Origin: Rhodanobacteraceae bacterium
GTDB taxonomy: Bacteria; Pseudomonadota; Gammaproteobacteria; Xanthomonadales; Rhodanobacteraceae
NCBI GenBank assembly: GCA_016790075.1
Contig: JAEUPP010000009.1
Location: forward strand, 16,157-80,156
DNA length: 64,000 nucleotides
Reading direction: 5' to 3'
How positions within the stretch are numbered: the stretch's first letter is position 1; each line of letters begins with the position of its first letter. This document shows, in pieces, positions 37,872 to 46,711 of the stretch. Below the pieces are notes generated by a model. It saw only the letters and a list, made by a program, of their open reading frames with translations. It was not told where the DNA came from and did no database searches. Made by a program: the position numbers and the translations under genes.

Positions 37872-37901
37872 TTGCCAAGCCTTTGCCCGCCCCGCTAGAA
37901 T
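37872..37901 (+). promoter_or_regulatory. Candidate sigma-70 promoter for rpsF operon
   Basis: TTGCCA, an 18-base spacer, then TAGAAT, about 100 bases before rpsF. The leader that would result (about 37908-38002) is GC-rich and could hold an S6:S18-type autoregulatory structure, which I could not confirm by eye. Confidence 0.5.
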
Positions 37902-38002
37902 CCGCGACCCCGCGCGCCATCCCGGCCTGCGGAACCTTGCCTCACCGCGCCGCGGGAGGCTGCGCAGCGGCATTCGCCCTGCGACATCCACAAGGAGTTT
38001 CC

Positions 38003-38410
38003 ATGCGTCATTACGAAATCGTGTTCCTGGTCCATCCGGACCAGAGCGAACAGGTGCCGGCCATGATCGAGCGCTACAAGGCGCTGATCGAAGGCGACAA
38101 CGGCGCCGTCCACCGTCTGGAAGACTGGGGCCGCCGTCAGCTCGCGTTCCCGATCCAGAACCTGGCCAAGGCCCACTACGTTCTGATGAACATCGAGTGC
38201 AGCCAGAACGTGCTGAACGAACTCGAATCGGGCTTCCGCTTCAACGACGCCGTGCTGCGCCACCTGATCCTGGTGCGCGACGCCGCCGTAACCGAACAGT
38301 CCTTCATCATGAAGAGCAAGGACGAGAAGAGCAGCGATCGCCGTCGTCGCGACGATGACGAAGGCGGTTTCGGCGGCAACGCTGATTCCAACGACGCCGA
38401 AGCGGCCTAA
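38003..38410 (+). CDS. rpsF: 30S ribosomal protein S6
   Basis: The product is 135 residues, started at the ATG at 38003 ([17 protein letters not shown]) after AAGGAG. The frame is open for 40 codons upstream, but that part is not S6. Conserved parts are [35 protein letters not shown] and [16 protein letters not shown]. The C-terminal tail is longer than the core fold and strongly charged, ending in an acidic Gly/Asp/Asn run, as in many gammaproteobacterial S6 proteins that are glutamylated. S6 binds S18 on the 30S platform, and rpsR follows after 15 bases. Confidence 0.97.
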   Translation: MRHYEIVFLVHPDQSEQVPAMIERYKALIEGDNGAVHRLEDWGRRQLAFPIQNLAKAHYVLMNIECSQNVLNELESGFRFNDAVLRHLILVRDAAVTEQSFIMKSKDEKSSDRRRRDDDEGGFGGNADSNDAEAA

Positions 38411-38425
38411 GTTCAGGAGCCCACC

Positions 38426-38650
38426 ATGTCCAAGTTTTTCCGCCGCAAGAAGTTCTGTCGCTTTACCGCCGAAGGCACGGTCGAGATCGACTACAAGGAT
38501 CTGAACACGCTGCGCCAGTACATCGGCGAAACCGGCAAGATCGTCCCCAGCCGCATCACCGGCACCAAGGCGAAGTACCAGCGTCAGCTCGGCATCGCCA
38601 TTCAGCGCGCCCGCTTCCTGGCGCTGCTGCCGTACTGCGACAACCACTAA
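38426..38650 (+). CDS. rpsR: 30S ribosomal protein S18
   Basis: The product is 74 residues, full length for S18. It opens [17 protein letters not shown] and contains [32 protein letters not shown] and the end [19 protein letters not shown] precedes the ATG. It lies 15 bases behind rpsF, with which it forms the S6-S18 heterodimer in the small subunit. A GC-rich hairpin separates it from rplI. Confidence 0.98.
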   Translation: MSKFFRRKKFCRFTAEGTVEIDYKDLNTLRQYIGETGKIVPSRITGTKAKYQRQLGIAIQRARFLALLPYCDNH

Positions 38651-38659
38651 GCTTCACCT

Positions 38660-38687
38660 GCGCAGCCCCGGCCGTCCGGGGCTGCGC
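38660..38687 (+). terminator. Hairpin between rpsR and rplI
   Basis: A perfect 12-bp stem (GCGCAGCCCCGG / CCGGGGCTGCGC) with a CCGT loop, followed by only TGTT. It may be a partial terminator or RNA-processing site that sets the rplI level relative to rpsF-rpsR. Confidence 0.5.
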
Positions 38688-38804
38688 TGTTCACGGTCCC
38701 GCGACGTTTAGCGACATCGCGATTCGGACAGCCACCGCTGCACCGGCTACGCCGCAGTCATTCCGCGACTGCGCATCGCCGGTGCTAACGAATCGGAGAA
38801 TCCC

Positions 38805-39251
38805 ATGGAACTCATCCTGCTGCAGAAAGTGAAGAACCTCGGCGTGCTTGGCGACAAGGTCAAGGTCAAGCCGGGCTATGGCCGCAACTACCTGGTACCG
38901 CAGGGCAAGGCCGTTCCGGCCACCGCGGACAATGTGGCGCAGTTTGAACAGCGCCGTGCCGAGTTTGAAGCCAAGGCCAACCAGATCCTGTCCGGTGCCG
39001 AAGCCCGCAAGGCTGCGCTCGAAGGCGCCAGCGTCACGATCAGCGCGAACGCGAGCCCGGAAGGCAAGCTCTTCGGTTCGGTCGGTCCGCGCGATATCGC
39101 CGAAGCGTTCACCGCTGCCGGCAAGCCGCTGGAGAAGTCCGAAGTGGTGATGGGCGAAGGCCCGCTGCGCCATATCGGCGAGTTTGAAGTACAGGTTCAC
39201 CTGCACGCTGACGTGCACACGACGGTCAAGGTCGTCGTCACGGCCAGCTGA
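38805..39251 (+). CDS. rplI: 50S ribosomal protein L9
   Basis: The product is 148 residues, standard length. The N-terminal 23S rRNA-binding domain has [19 protein letters not shown] and [17 protein letters not shown] long central helix ([16 protein letters not shown]) connects to the C-terminal domain ([39 protein letters not shown]). It is the last ribosomal gene of the cluster, with a clear terminator behind it and 154 bases separating it from rpsR. Confidence 0.98.
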   Translation: MELILLQKVKNLGVLGDKVKVKPGYGRNYLVPQGKAVPATADNVAQFEQRRAEFEAKANQILSGAEARKAALEGASVTISANASPEGKLFGSVGPRDIAEAFTAAGKPLEKSEVVMGEGPLRHIGEFEVQVHLHADVHTTVKVVVTAS

Positions 39252-39270
39252 TCGCTGCCAGGTGCTGGAA

Positions 39271-39306
39271 AACAAACGGGCGCCCTCGCGGCGCCCGTTT
39301 GTTTTT
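39271..39306 (+). terminator. Intrinsic terminator after rplI
   Basis: AACAAACGGGCGCC and GGCGCCCGTTTGTT form a 14-bp stem with a CTCGC loop; the 3' arm runs into TTTGTTTTT. It begins 19 bases after the rplI stop. Confidence 0.93.
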
Positions 39307-39477
39307 GCCGATGCCAGTGTGCCCGGTTGATGCGGGTTTTCGGTCGCGCCGCACGACAGCGCAGCTGAATGCGATCGCACAGCCTATACCGTAGTTATCA
39401 ACAGCTTTCCGTCTCGACAGGTGCGACCGCGATTCGGATCATCGAATGCCGTGCCGGTCGCTCGCCGCGAGACTTTC

Positions 39478-40866
39478 ATGGCCGCCTCACCCGATCGCAA
39501 ACCCCTCCAGCGCATAGACGCCCTGCGCGTGCCACCGCACTCGGTCGACGCCGAGCAGGCTGTGCTAGGCGGACTCATGTTGTCACCCGAAGCCTGGGAC
39601 AAGGTGGCCGACCGCCTCAACGAGGACGACTTCTACCGCAAGGATCATCGCGTCATCTTCCGCGCGATCACGGAGCTGTCGAACAAAAGCATGCCCTGCG
39701 ACGCGGTGACGCTGGGCGAGTGGTTCGAATCACAGGGGCTGGCCGATCTGGTCGGCGGCACGGCCTATATTCTGCAGCTGGCGAACACGACTCCGAGTGC
39801 GGCGAACATCATCGCGTACTGCGACATCGTGCGCGAGAAATCGGTGCTGCGGCAGCTCATCGATGCCGGCACAGAAATCGTCAGCGACGGTTTTGCACCA
39901 GAAGGCCGCAGTACCCAGGAAATCCTCGAGGGTGCCGAACAGCGCGTGTTTCGCATCGCCGAAGCCGGCGCCCGCGGCCGTCAGGGTTTTGTGCCTATGC
40001 GCACGGCGGTCAAGGACGCCTTTGCGATCCTGCATCATCGCTTCGAGAACCGCGGCACAGTTACCGGCATTCCGACGGGTTTCACTGATCTGGACGAAAT
40101 GACCGCGGGCCTGCAACCCTCGGACCTGATCATCGTCGCGGCGCGCCCCGCCATGGGCAAGACCGCGTTCTCGCTGAACATGGCCGAGTACGCGGCGATG
40201 AAGACCAAGCGCGCCGTGGCGGTGTTCTCGATGGAAATGTCAGCCTCCCAGCTCGCGTTCCGTCTGATCTCGTCGGTAGGCCGCATCAACCAGCAACATC
40301 TGCGCAACGGCGACATCCAGGAAGAGGAATGGCCGCGTGTCACCAGCGCCATCACCTTGCTGTCGGAAGCCAAGATCTTCATCGACGACACACCAGCCCT
40401 GTCGCCGGGCGAACTGCGCGCGCGCTGCCGCCGCCTCAAGCGCGAACACGATCTGGGCCTTATCGTGATCGACTACCTGCAGCTCATGCAGGTGCCCGGA
40501 AACAAGGAGAATCGCGCCACGGAAATTTCAGAAATCTCGCGCAGCCTCAAGGCCCTCGCGAAGGAACTGAATGTGCCGGTGATTGCATTGTCCCAGCTCA
40601 ACCGCTCGCTGGAGCAACGCCAGGACAAGCGTCCCGTCATGGCCGACCTGCGCGAGTCAGGCGCCATCGAGCAGGATGCGGACGTGATCATGTTCATCTA
40701 CCGCGACGACTACTACAACCAGGATTCGCCGGACAAAGGCCTGGCCGAAATCATTATCGGCAAGCAGCGTTCGGGCCCAACCGGCAGCATCAAGCTGACT
40801 TTCCTGGGGCAGTACACGAAGTTTGAAAACTACGCCTCGGACAATTACCTGGGTTCCTACGAGTGA
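39478..40866 (+). CDS. dnaB: Replicative DNA helicase DnaB
   Basis: The product is 462 residues. The start at 39478 (MAASPDRKPLQRIDAL) is chosen because the family N-terminal domain begins shortly after, at RVPPHSVDAEQAVLGGLML; the ATG at 39421 would add 19 unrelated residues. The RecA-like ATPase domain has Walker A ARPAMGKTAF, FSMEMSASQLAFRL, Walker B LIVIDYLQLM, then LSQLNRSLEQR, DLRESGAIEQDAD and the C-terminal KQRSGPTGSIKLTF. No intein or insertion interrupts it. As the hexameric 5'-3' helicase of the fork it unwinds DNA ahead of polymerase III. The gene order rplI-dnaB-alr is usual in gammaproteobacteria. Confidence 0.97.
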   Translation: MAASPDRKPLQRIDALRVPPHSVDAEQAVLGGLMLSPEAWDKVADRLNEDDFYRKDHRVIFRAITELSNKSMPCDAVTLGEWFESQGLADLVGGTAYILQLANTTPSAANIIAYCDIVREKSVLRQLIDAGTEIVSDGFAPEGRSTQEILEGAEQRVFRIAEAGARGRQGFVPMRTAVKDAFAILHHRFENRGTVTGIPTGFTDLDEMTAGLQPSDLIIVAARPAMGKTAFSLNMAEYAAMKTKRAVAVFSMEMSASQLAFRLISSVGRINQQHLRNGDIQEEEWPRVTSAITLLSEAKIFIDDTPALSPGELRARCRRLKREHDLGLIVIDYLQLMQVPGNKENRATEISEISRSLKALAKELNVPVIALSQLNRSLEQRQDKRPVMADLRESGAIEQDADVIMFIYRDDYYNQDSPDKGLAEIIIGKQRSGPTGSIKLTFLGQYTKFENYASDNYLGSYE

Positions 40867-40981
40867 GTGGCTGCGCGGAATCTGCGGGCAGGAAGCAGGT
40901 TATCGGCGCCGGTCTGATCGCGCAGCCGCCGGCACCAGCCCTCGCCGTCTCAGCGCCGACAGACGCGCCTCTGATACCTGC

Positions 40982-42058
40982 ATGAGCCGGACTACGGTCG
41001 CAGCCATCCATCTCGATGCCTTGCGCAGGAACCTCGCGCGCATACGCGCATTGAGCCCGGGCGCGAAGGTCATGGCCGTGGTCAAGGCGGATGGGTACGG
41101 ACACGGTCTGGAGCGCGTGGCGCGCGCGCTGGCGGAGGCTGATGCCTTTGGCGTCGCCGCAATCGCTGATGGCCAGCGTCTGCGGGCAGCGGGCCATCGC
41201 CAACGCATCGTCGTGTTGTCAGGCCCGGATCAGGCTGCGGATCTGGCCGAACTGCGCCGGCTGCACCTGGACGCTGTCATCCACCACGACTCTCAGCTCA
41301 CCTGGCTGCAAGCCGATCGCGATCCCCGGCCGCTGCGCGTCTGGCTCAAGATCGATACCGGCATGCATCGCCTCGGCTTCGCACCGGAACGCACGCGGGC
41401 GGTACTCGAACAACTGCAGGCGATGCCGTCGATAGAACGCGATATCGTGCTGATGACACATTTCGCCGCGTCTGATGAGTTCGACAAGGCAACTACCACT
41501 GATCAGATCGCGCGCTTCGAGGCGGCGACCCGGGACCTTCCCGGCGAACGCTGCCTGTCCAATTCAGCCGGCATACTCGGCTGGCCAGCTGCACGTGGTG
41601 ACTGGGTGCGCGCCGGCGGCCTGCTCTACGGCCTTTCCGTTATCGCCGGCAAGAACGGCTCCGACCTCGGCTTTGCACCGGCAATGAGCCTGTCGACGCG
41701 GCTTATCGCGATCAACCGTCTGCAGCGCGGTGAGCGCATCGGTTATGCGGGCACCTATGAATGCCCCGAGGACATGAATGTCGGCGTTATCGCCATCGGC
41801 TACGGCGATGGGTACCCACGCAGCGCGCCCGCTGGCACGCCAGTACTCGTCGGCAATGCACGCGCCGCCATTGTCGGACGCGTGTCCATGGATCTCGCCA
41901 CGATAGACCTGCGCAATGCGCCATCGGCCTGTGTCGGCGATCGCGTACTGCTCTGGGGAAGAGGCCTGCCGGTCGAGCAGATTGCCGACCATGCCGGCAC
42001 CATCGCCTACGACCTGACCTGTGGCATGACCAAGCGCGTACTGTTCGTCGAAGACTGA
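40982..42058 (+). CDS. alr: Alanine racemase
   Basis: A PLP-dependent enzyme that makes D-alanine for peptidoglycan. The product is 358 residues started at the ATG at 40982 (MSRTTVAAIHLDALRRNL); the frame is open upstream into dnaB but that is not family sequence. The PLP lysine is K35 in VVKADGYGHG. The N-terminal barrel also has KIDTGMHRLGF, HFAASDEFD and SNSAGILGWP. The C-terminal domain has the second catalytic base, tyrosine in RIGYAGTY, then GVIAIGYGDGYPR and GRVSMDL. It follows dnaB and precedes radA by 13 bases, so alr and radA are probably co-transcribed. A catabolic DadX role is less likely in this context. Confidence 0.96.
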   Translation: MSRTTVAAIHLDALRRNLARIRALSPGAKVMAVVKADGYGHGLERVARALAEADAFGVAAIADGQRLRAAGHRQRIVVLSGPDQAADLAELRRLHLDAVIHHDSQLTWLQADRDPRPLRVWLKIDTGMHRLGFAPERTRAVLEQLQAMPSIERDIVLMTHFAASDEFDKATTTDQIARFEAATRDLPGERCLSNSAGILGWPAARGDWVRAGGLLYGLSVIAGKNGSDLGFAPAMSLSTRLIAINRLQRGERIGYAGTYECPEDMNVGVIAIGYGDGYPRSAPAGTPVLVGNARAAIVGRVSMDLATIDLRNAPSACVGDRVLLWGRGLPVEQIADHAGTIAYDLTCGMTKRVLFVED

Positions 42059-42071
42059 CACGGAGGCGGCG

Positions 42072-43445
42072 ATGGCCAAGGCAAAGACGGCGTATGTCTG
42101 CAATGAATGCGGCAGCGAACACAGCAAGTGGCAAGGCCAATGCACCGATTGCGGTGCGTGGAATTCGCTGAGCGAAATTGCACTGAGTTCGGCCAAGACT
42201 GCCACAACGCTGCGCCGCAGCGGCTATGCCGGCGACGCGACCATGCCGCGCGTGTTGTCACTGGTCGACGTCGCGCAGAGTATCGACGAGCGCACCTCCA
42301 TAGGCATAGGCGAACTCGACCGCGTGCTTGGCGGTGGACTCGTCGCCGGATCCGTGGTTCTGATCGGCGGCGACCCAGGCATAGGAAAGTCCACCCTGCT
42401 GCTGCAGATGCTGGGCGCGCTAGGCCAGCGCCTGAACGGCCTCTATGTCACCGGGGAAGAATCACTGGCCCAGGTCGCCACGCGCGCGCAACGCCTGGGC
42501 CTGCCGCTGGCGCCCCTGCGTGCGCTCGCCGAAACCTGTGTCGAACGCATTCTCGACCAGGCGACTGCACACAAGCCGCATGTGCTGATCATTGATTCGA
42601 TACAGACCATATGGACCGAGCAGCTGACCGCAGCACCCGGCTCGGTCAGCCAGGTGCGCGAATCGGCCGCGAAGCTCACGCGCTTTGCCAAGGAGAGCGG
42701 CGTCAGCGTGTTTCTGGTCGGTCACGTGACCAAGGAAGGCGGTATAGCCGGCCCACGCGTGCTCGAACACATGGTCGATGCGGTGCTGTATTTCGAGGGC
42801 GAATCCGGCAGCCGTTTCCGGGTACTGCGTGCGTTCAAGAACCGTTTTGGCGCCGTCAACGAACTGGGCGTGTTCGCGATGTCGGAAAAAGGCCTGCGCG
42901 AAGTGCCCAACCCTTCGGCTATCTTTCTGTCCGCCCATGCCGGGCCCACGCCGGGCAGTGCCATCATGGTCACGCGCGAAGGCACCCGGCCGCTGCTGGT
43001 CGAAGTACAGGCTCTGGTCGATCAGTCGCCGCTGGCCAACCCGCGCCGTGTCGCATTGGGCCTGGAGCAGAACCGCCTGGCCATGCTGCTGGCCGTACTG
43101 CACCGCCATGGCGGCGCCGCGGTCTACGATCAGGACGTGTTCGTAAACGTGGTCGGCGGCATCCGCGTACAGGAAACCGCCGCTGATCTACCCATCCTGT
43201 TCGCCATCCTGTCGAGCTTCCGCGACCGCCCCTTGCCCGACAAGCTTGTCGCCTTCGGTGAAGTGGGTCTGTCCGGCGAAATCCGTCCCGTGCCCAACGG
43301 CGAAGAGCGTCTCAAGGAAGCCGCCACCCACGGCTTCCTCAAGGCTGTAGTCCCCAAGGCCAATGTGCAGAAAAAAACGCGTATTGGCGAAATGGAAATT
43401 GTCGGCGTCGAACGCCTGAGCGATGCGCTCGGCGCGATTCTGTAA
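42072..43445 (+). CDS. radA: DNA repair protein RadA/Sms
   Basis: The product is 457 residues. It starts with the four-cysteine zinc finger CNECGSEHSKWQGQCTDC at about 10-27. The RecA-like ATPase has Walker A GGDPGIGKSTLLLQML, LYVTGEESLAQV, Walker B VLIIDSIQTI and the RadA-specific motif FKNRFGAVNELGVF. The C-terminal Lon-protease-like domain (about 300-457) includes GGIRVQETAADLPI and FGEVGLSGEIRPV. RadA drives branch migration during recombinational repair. GGAGG lies just before the ATG. It is the last conserved gene of the ribosomal-replication block; insertion-sequence remnants begin about 70 bases after its stop. Confidence 0.97.
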   Translation: MAKAKTAYVCNECGSEHSKWQGQCTDCGAWNSLSEIALSSAKTATTLRRSGYAGDATMPRVLSLVDVAQSIDERTSIGIGELDRVLGGGLVAGSVVLIGGDPGIGKSTLLLQMLGALGQRLNGLYVTGEESLAQVATRAQRLGLPLAPLRALAETCVERILDQATAHKPHVLIIDSIQTIWTEQLTAAPGSVSQVRESAAKLTRFAKESGVSVFLVGHVTKEGGIAGPRVLEHMVDAVLYFEGESGSRFRVLRAFKNRFGAVNELGVFAMSEKGLREVPNPSAIFLSAHAGPTPGSAIMVTREGTRPLLVEVQALVDQSPLANPRRVALGLEQNRLAMLLAVLHRHGGAAVYDQDVFVNVVGGIRVQETAADLPILFAILSSFRDRPLPDKLVAFGEVGLSGEIRPVPNGEERLKEAATHGFLKAVVPKANVQKKTRIGEMEIVGVERLSDALGAIL

Positions 43446-43514
43446 CGCCGGAATGCGTCTATTTCGCGGCAGGCGGGGCACCGAACGTGCAAGCGAACGG
43501 GTTCCATCACTTCT

Positions 43515-43814
43515 GATATCCAGTCGCAGCTGTTCAACTTGCTTCTGCAGCTCTGCTATCCGCTGCTGCGCTACGTCCAGATCCCCCGGCTGAGCCACGG
43601 CCGCAGCCGCTCTGGTTCGCGCTTCATCGACCCAGCGACGCAACACTGTCTCGCCCAGCGCCTCGCACACTTGCGATACCGGAAATCCGGCGGATATCAC
43701 CGGGCGGCCCGCATCAGCTTTGAACTCATCGGAGAAATTCTCGCGGCCCATCGTCCACCTCGTTTCAAGGAAGAACCCTCTTTTCGAGGTGTCCTGGTCT
43801 ATTGGACCACTTCA
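43515..43814 (-). pseudogene. IS3-family OrfA remnant with one terminal end
   Basis: On the minus strand an ATG at 43751 opens MGRENFSDEFKADAGRP, SVSQ-like PVSQVCEALGETVLRRWVDEA and a coiled-coil AQQRIAELQKQVEQLRLD. This is the helix-turn-helix and leucine-zipper start of IS3-type OrfA proteins. The helix-turn-helix is altered (residues appear missing around ALGETVLRRW) and similarity stops near 43515; no OrfB (DDE transposase) follows. Upstream of the ATG, the sequence beginning TGAAGTGG at 43814 looks like the terminal inverted repeat and leader of such an element. The element is therefore truncated and inactive. It abuts an IS66 remnant on the other strand. Confidence 0.65.
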
Positions 43815-43870
43815 ACTTCAACGCTGCGTTCTCGGTTTGCTTTCCTTTGGATTGGACACGCTGAGCTTCG

Positions 43871-44530
43871 ATGAACTTACAGCGCGAATGGGCCTTATCC
43901 AGTGCTCCGCATAAGGCCCACTGCCGCCGTGAATTCTTCGACGCACAGAGCAGCGACCCCGAAGGGGTCGCACAAGCGCTGGAGCTGATCGGCGCACTCT
44001 ACGAAATCGAGCAAGACATACGTGATCGAAAGCTTGTCACCGAAGACAAACAAACCTTCCGCGCCACACACAGCAAACCCCGAATCGAGTAGTTCCTCGA
44101 TTGGGTCGAACAGCAACGACGACGATCTGACCGCTTGCCCAGCAACCCCTTCGCCAAGGCACTCCGTTATGCCTGGGAACGGCGTGTCGCGCTATTGGTC
44201 TACCTGATCGACCCCGATGTACCGATCGACACGAATCACCTCGAACGCAGTTTGCGGCCCATTTCGATGGGGCGCCGCAATTGGCTCTTCTGTTGGACCG
44301 AGCTGGGCGCCAAACACGTCGGCATCGTGCAAAGCCTGATCGTTACCTGCCGGCTACACGGCATCGATCCTTACACCTACCTTGTCGACGTGCTGCAGCG
44401 CGTTGGCCAGCATCCCGCTTCGCGCGTTCACGAGCTCACGCCCAGGCTCTGGAAGCAGCACTTCGCCGATGCGCCACTTCGATCCATCCTCTACACGCTG
44501 CAGCGGGAAGGTGGCAAGTACGTCCGGTAG
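43871..44530 (+). pseudogene. IS66-family transposase (TnpC) C-terminal remnant with internal stop
   Basis: The frame reads AHCRREFFDAQSSDPEGVAQ and ALELIGALYEIEQDIRD, then a TAG at about 44090-44092. It continues in the same frame with FLDWVEQQRRRSDRLPSNPF, AKALRYAWERR, IDTNHLERSLRPISMGRRNW, LFCWTELGAKHVGIVQSLIV and GIDPYTYLVDVLQRVGQHP. These are the C-terminal hallmarks of IS66 transposases, including the final catalytic glutamate in NHLERSLRP. The N-terminal two-thirds (zinc finger and first Asp) and the accessory genes tnpA and tnpB are missing. The remnant is dead. It marks an insertion hotspot between radA and the next genes. Confidence 0.85.
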
Positions 44531-45167
44531 TTAACGGTTACAGTCCGCCGACCATTCAGTCGCCGGAGTACTACTAGCCAGTGGAAAAGTCGCCAAACTC
44601 AACCCATTCACAGGAAAATGGGAGGACGTGATAAACGCATTCCGACAGCCCGTGTACGGAAGCACAGTGACCTCGGTCAGTGGGGCTGAGCTTTGGTATA
44701 CCTCGCCCAGCACAGTGTCGCCGAACACAGCATCGATGCTGCTGTTCTGAGCCAGCCAAGCCAGCAAGATGTCCGGCGCAAGGGCCAGCGGCCCTCGCGC
44801 CGGACGACTGTCCTCCATCCATGGTGAGAGCACTTGGCAATGCACGCCCCCGCTGCACCTATGCCCTACTGCGCGTTTCTACTCAGCTCTTACAAATATT
44901 TGCTCTGCAATCATTTGACCACCCACTAGACTCAAGCTGGCAAAAAAGTCCGACATAGCCGGGGATTATCGATATCTCTCGCGCGCCAGACAGCTGTCCG
45001 CAGTGGGCTTATGGACGCCACTCTTTGTGGTGCTGCGCTTGCAGAGCATCTGGTGTGACAAGGTGTCACTTTGATCTGCGGCGTGAGAAACCAGACCCGC
45101 TGGCCGGCGCAGCATCCGGCATCGACACAAAGAAAAGCGCTACGAAAATTGCTCCGAAGAGGCGACC
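44531..45167. other. Region after IS66 remnant without confident gene
   Basis: Base composition is lower in GC than in the flanking genes. A minus-strand frame (44845 to 44531, 104 residues) and a start-less plus-strand frame containing KLNPFTGKWEDVINAFRQPV are both open. Neither matches a family I know, and they overlap, so at most one is real. This may be a degraded gene brought in with the insertion sequences. Confidence 0.4.
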
Positions 45168-45620
45168 ATGCGCGACATCAAACGTGAGGAGCTGAACCAC
45201 CTGCGGACCACTGCCGCCGCATCCCTGCATGCCCTGCAAGAACGTTACGGACTGTTACGCGAGGGAATGGCCGAGTGGCCGTCGACGGAGCGGGACATGG
45301 ATACACTCATGCGCGCGTGGCGAAGCGACAGCAACCGGGACCGGCCGCCCAAAGACACTCTGGTGGAAGCTCTAGGTTTTGCGTTGGGCTACTACCTGAC
45401 GGGAAAATTTTCCCTGCGCTGGTGTATAGCACCTGACGATATCAGCCTGTCGCGCTGCCGCGTCGTCGGCGAACACTACGGAAATCCACTGTGTATCGCC
45501 CCATTTGATCTCGTGGAGCATCAGGTGGAATCAAGGCTGCAACGGAACTTCAGCAATTTGGTGGATGAGGCGCTGCAGGCCCGCAGCCTTCCGATCCGAA
45601 CCTATAGCCTGGCCTCCTAG
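45168..45620 (+). CDS. Small protein of unknown function, possibly DUF3806-like
   Basis: The product is 150 residues, cytosolic, without signal peptide or membrane helix. The ATG follows GAAGAGGCG. The N-terminal half is helical and charged (REELNHLRTTAAASLHALQE). The second half has LVEALGFALGYYLTGKFSLRW, VVGEHYGNPLCIAPFDLVEH and SRLQRNFSNLVDEAL. The order 'large helix with Gly, strand with Trp, D-x-x-G, then a helix' resembles DUF3806 domains, where a short acid-glycine strand precedes a P-x-x-x-v motif. I hold this only loosely. It stands alone behind the insertion-sequence remnants, on the plus strand, and is followed by 330 bases without a gene. Confidence 0.6.
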   Translation: MRDIKREELNHLRTTAAASLHALQERYGLLREGMAEWPSTERDMDTLMRAWRSDSNRDRPPKDTLVEALGFALGYYLTGKFSLRWCIAPDDISLSRCRVVGEHYGNPLCIAPFDLVEHQVESRLQRNFSNLVDEALQARSLPIRTYSLAS

Positions 45621-45957
45621 TGCAGCGCCTCATCGATACGTTGAAGAAATTCCGGCTGGATCAGCTGCATACGGCAAGCACTCAGGTGTAAGCCTGCGTA
45701 CTCGTGTTGCGGACACTGGCGGTGAAGCACTCTTCACTTTCCGGCCAGTGGCCAGGAACGTTCTGCCTGCCCCGACGCTACGAATGGTCAAGCCGTTGCC
45801 GCCGGTTGATCGACGGCGCACGCCACAACGAATCCTCATCACACCCGCATCCCTTCGGCTGAGCCAGCTGTGGTTAACGCCCGCGGAGGTTGTGGCGACC
45901 GAACGAGGCACGGAAACGATCACAGCGCGCCTCGTGCCGATTCGTCTGCATCAAGGC
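45621..45957. other. Non-coding stretch between convergent small genes
   Basis: No convincing reading frame on either strand and no clear hairpin with a T-run. A plus-strand frame covering this stretch continues through the SRPBCC gene in antisense and is taken as a shadow. Confidence 0.5.
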
Positions 45958-46485
45958 TCAGGTCTCGGCGACGGACTTGAGGTTGGCGAGACCCGTTTCA
46001 AAGTCCTTGCCAATAAGCTTGTCCATGTTGAACACCAGACCCATCAACTTGGACAGGTAGGGCTGCGGGCCATGCATGGCCCAGCGCACTTCGGTGCCAT
46101 CGGCTTCGGCCTGCAATCTGAACTCGGCTGTATTGTGCGCCTCGAAGGGCTTGAGAAAATCCAGCTGTATACGAATGACCGAGTGCGGCGAGGATTCGAC
46201 GATCTGCATGCGGCCCTGCCCCACCTTGCTGTTCCCTTCCCAGGCATAGACGGCACCCTGACCGCTGGCCGCACCGCTGTAGTCGCGCTTCATGGCGCTA
46301 TCGAGCTTCTCCCAGGGAGACCACGCAGCCCAGCGATGAAAGTCGTCGATGAAGGCGAAAATCTTCTCGGGCGGGGCCTTGATGCGAATGCTGCGCTCAA
46401 CGCGGAACGAATCCGGCTGTAACGCGGCGGCGATCAGCACGCAGGCAATGATGGCGACGAGGATCAGGGCGATAGTCTTGAGCAT
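45958..46485 (-). CDS. SRPBCC (START/polyketide cyclase-like) membrane-anchored protein
   Basis: The product is 175 residues from the ATG at 46485; the frame continues 51 codons upstream but without family character. One N-terminal transmembrane helix (MLKTIALILVAIIACVLIAA) is followed by a single SRPBCC domain: FRVERSIRIKAPPEKIFAFI, DDFHRWAAWSPWEKLD, YEWEGNSKVG-like YAWEGNSKVGQGRMQI, and the C-terminal LIGKDFETGLANLKSVAE. This is the widespread anchored-cyclase type in which the helix precedes 'RS..I.APPEKIF'. The fold makes a hydrophobic cavity for a small ligand, but substrates are generally unknown. No partner gene is obvious; the next gene on the strand lies 226 bases upstream. Confidence 0.88.
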   Translation of the reverse strand: MLKTIALILVAIIACVLIAAALQPDSFRVERSIRIKAPPEKIFAFIDDFHRWAAWSPWEKLDSAMKRDYSGAASGQGAVYAWEGNSKVGQGRMQIVESSPHSVIRIQLDFLKPFEAHNTAEFRLQAEADGTEVRWAMHGPQPYLSKLMGLVFNMDKLIGKDFETGLANLKSVAET

Positions 46486-46711
46486 GGCGAGGCATCCAGT
46501 TGAGGGGACGGCGGTGACGGCCGCCTGCAGGGTCGAATTGAGGCCAACCGACGTATCGGGCAGCAAGCGTACATCGATACCCTGCCCCGCGCCGACGGTC
46601 GCAGACTCTCCCTCGGCCCAGACAACGCGACAACGCATGCGGCATCAACAGCGTCGCAAGGAAGCTGACGCCGTTGATTTCCAGACACGCCGCAACAGAC
46701 CGGTTGCGATT

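Noticed and set aside
43188-43514. C-terminal part of the minus-strand OrfA-like frame
   Set aside because: It runs antisense into radA and loses all similarity to IS3 OrfA, so it is read-through after truncation.
44531-44845. 104-residue minus-strand ORF after the IS66 remnant
   Set aside because: No family resemblance, no ribosome binding site, and it competes with an equally plausible plus-strand frame.
45505-46422. 305-residue plus-strand frame spanning a gap and the SRPBCC gene
   Set aside because: It overlaps two better-supported genes and has no recognisable domain.
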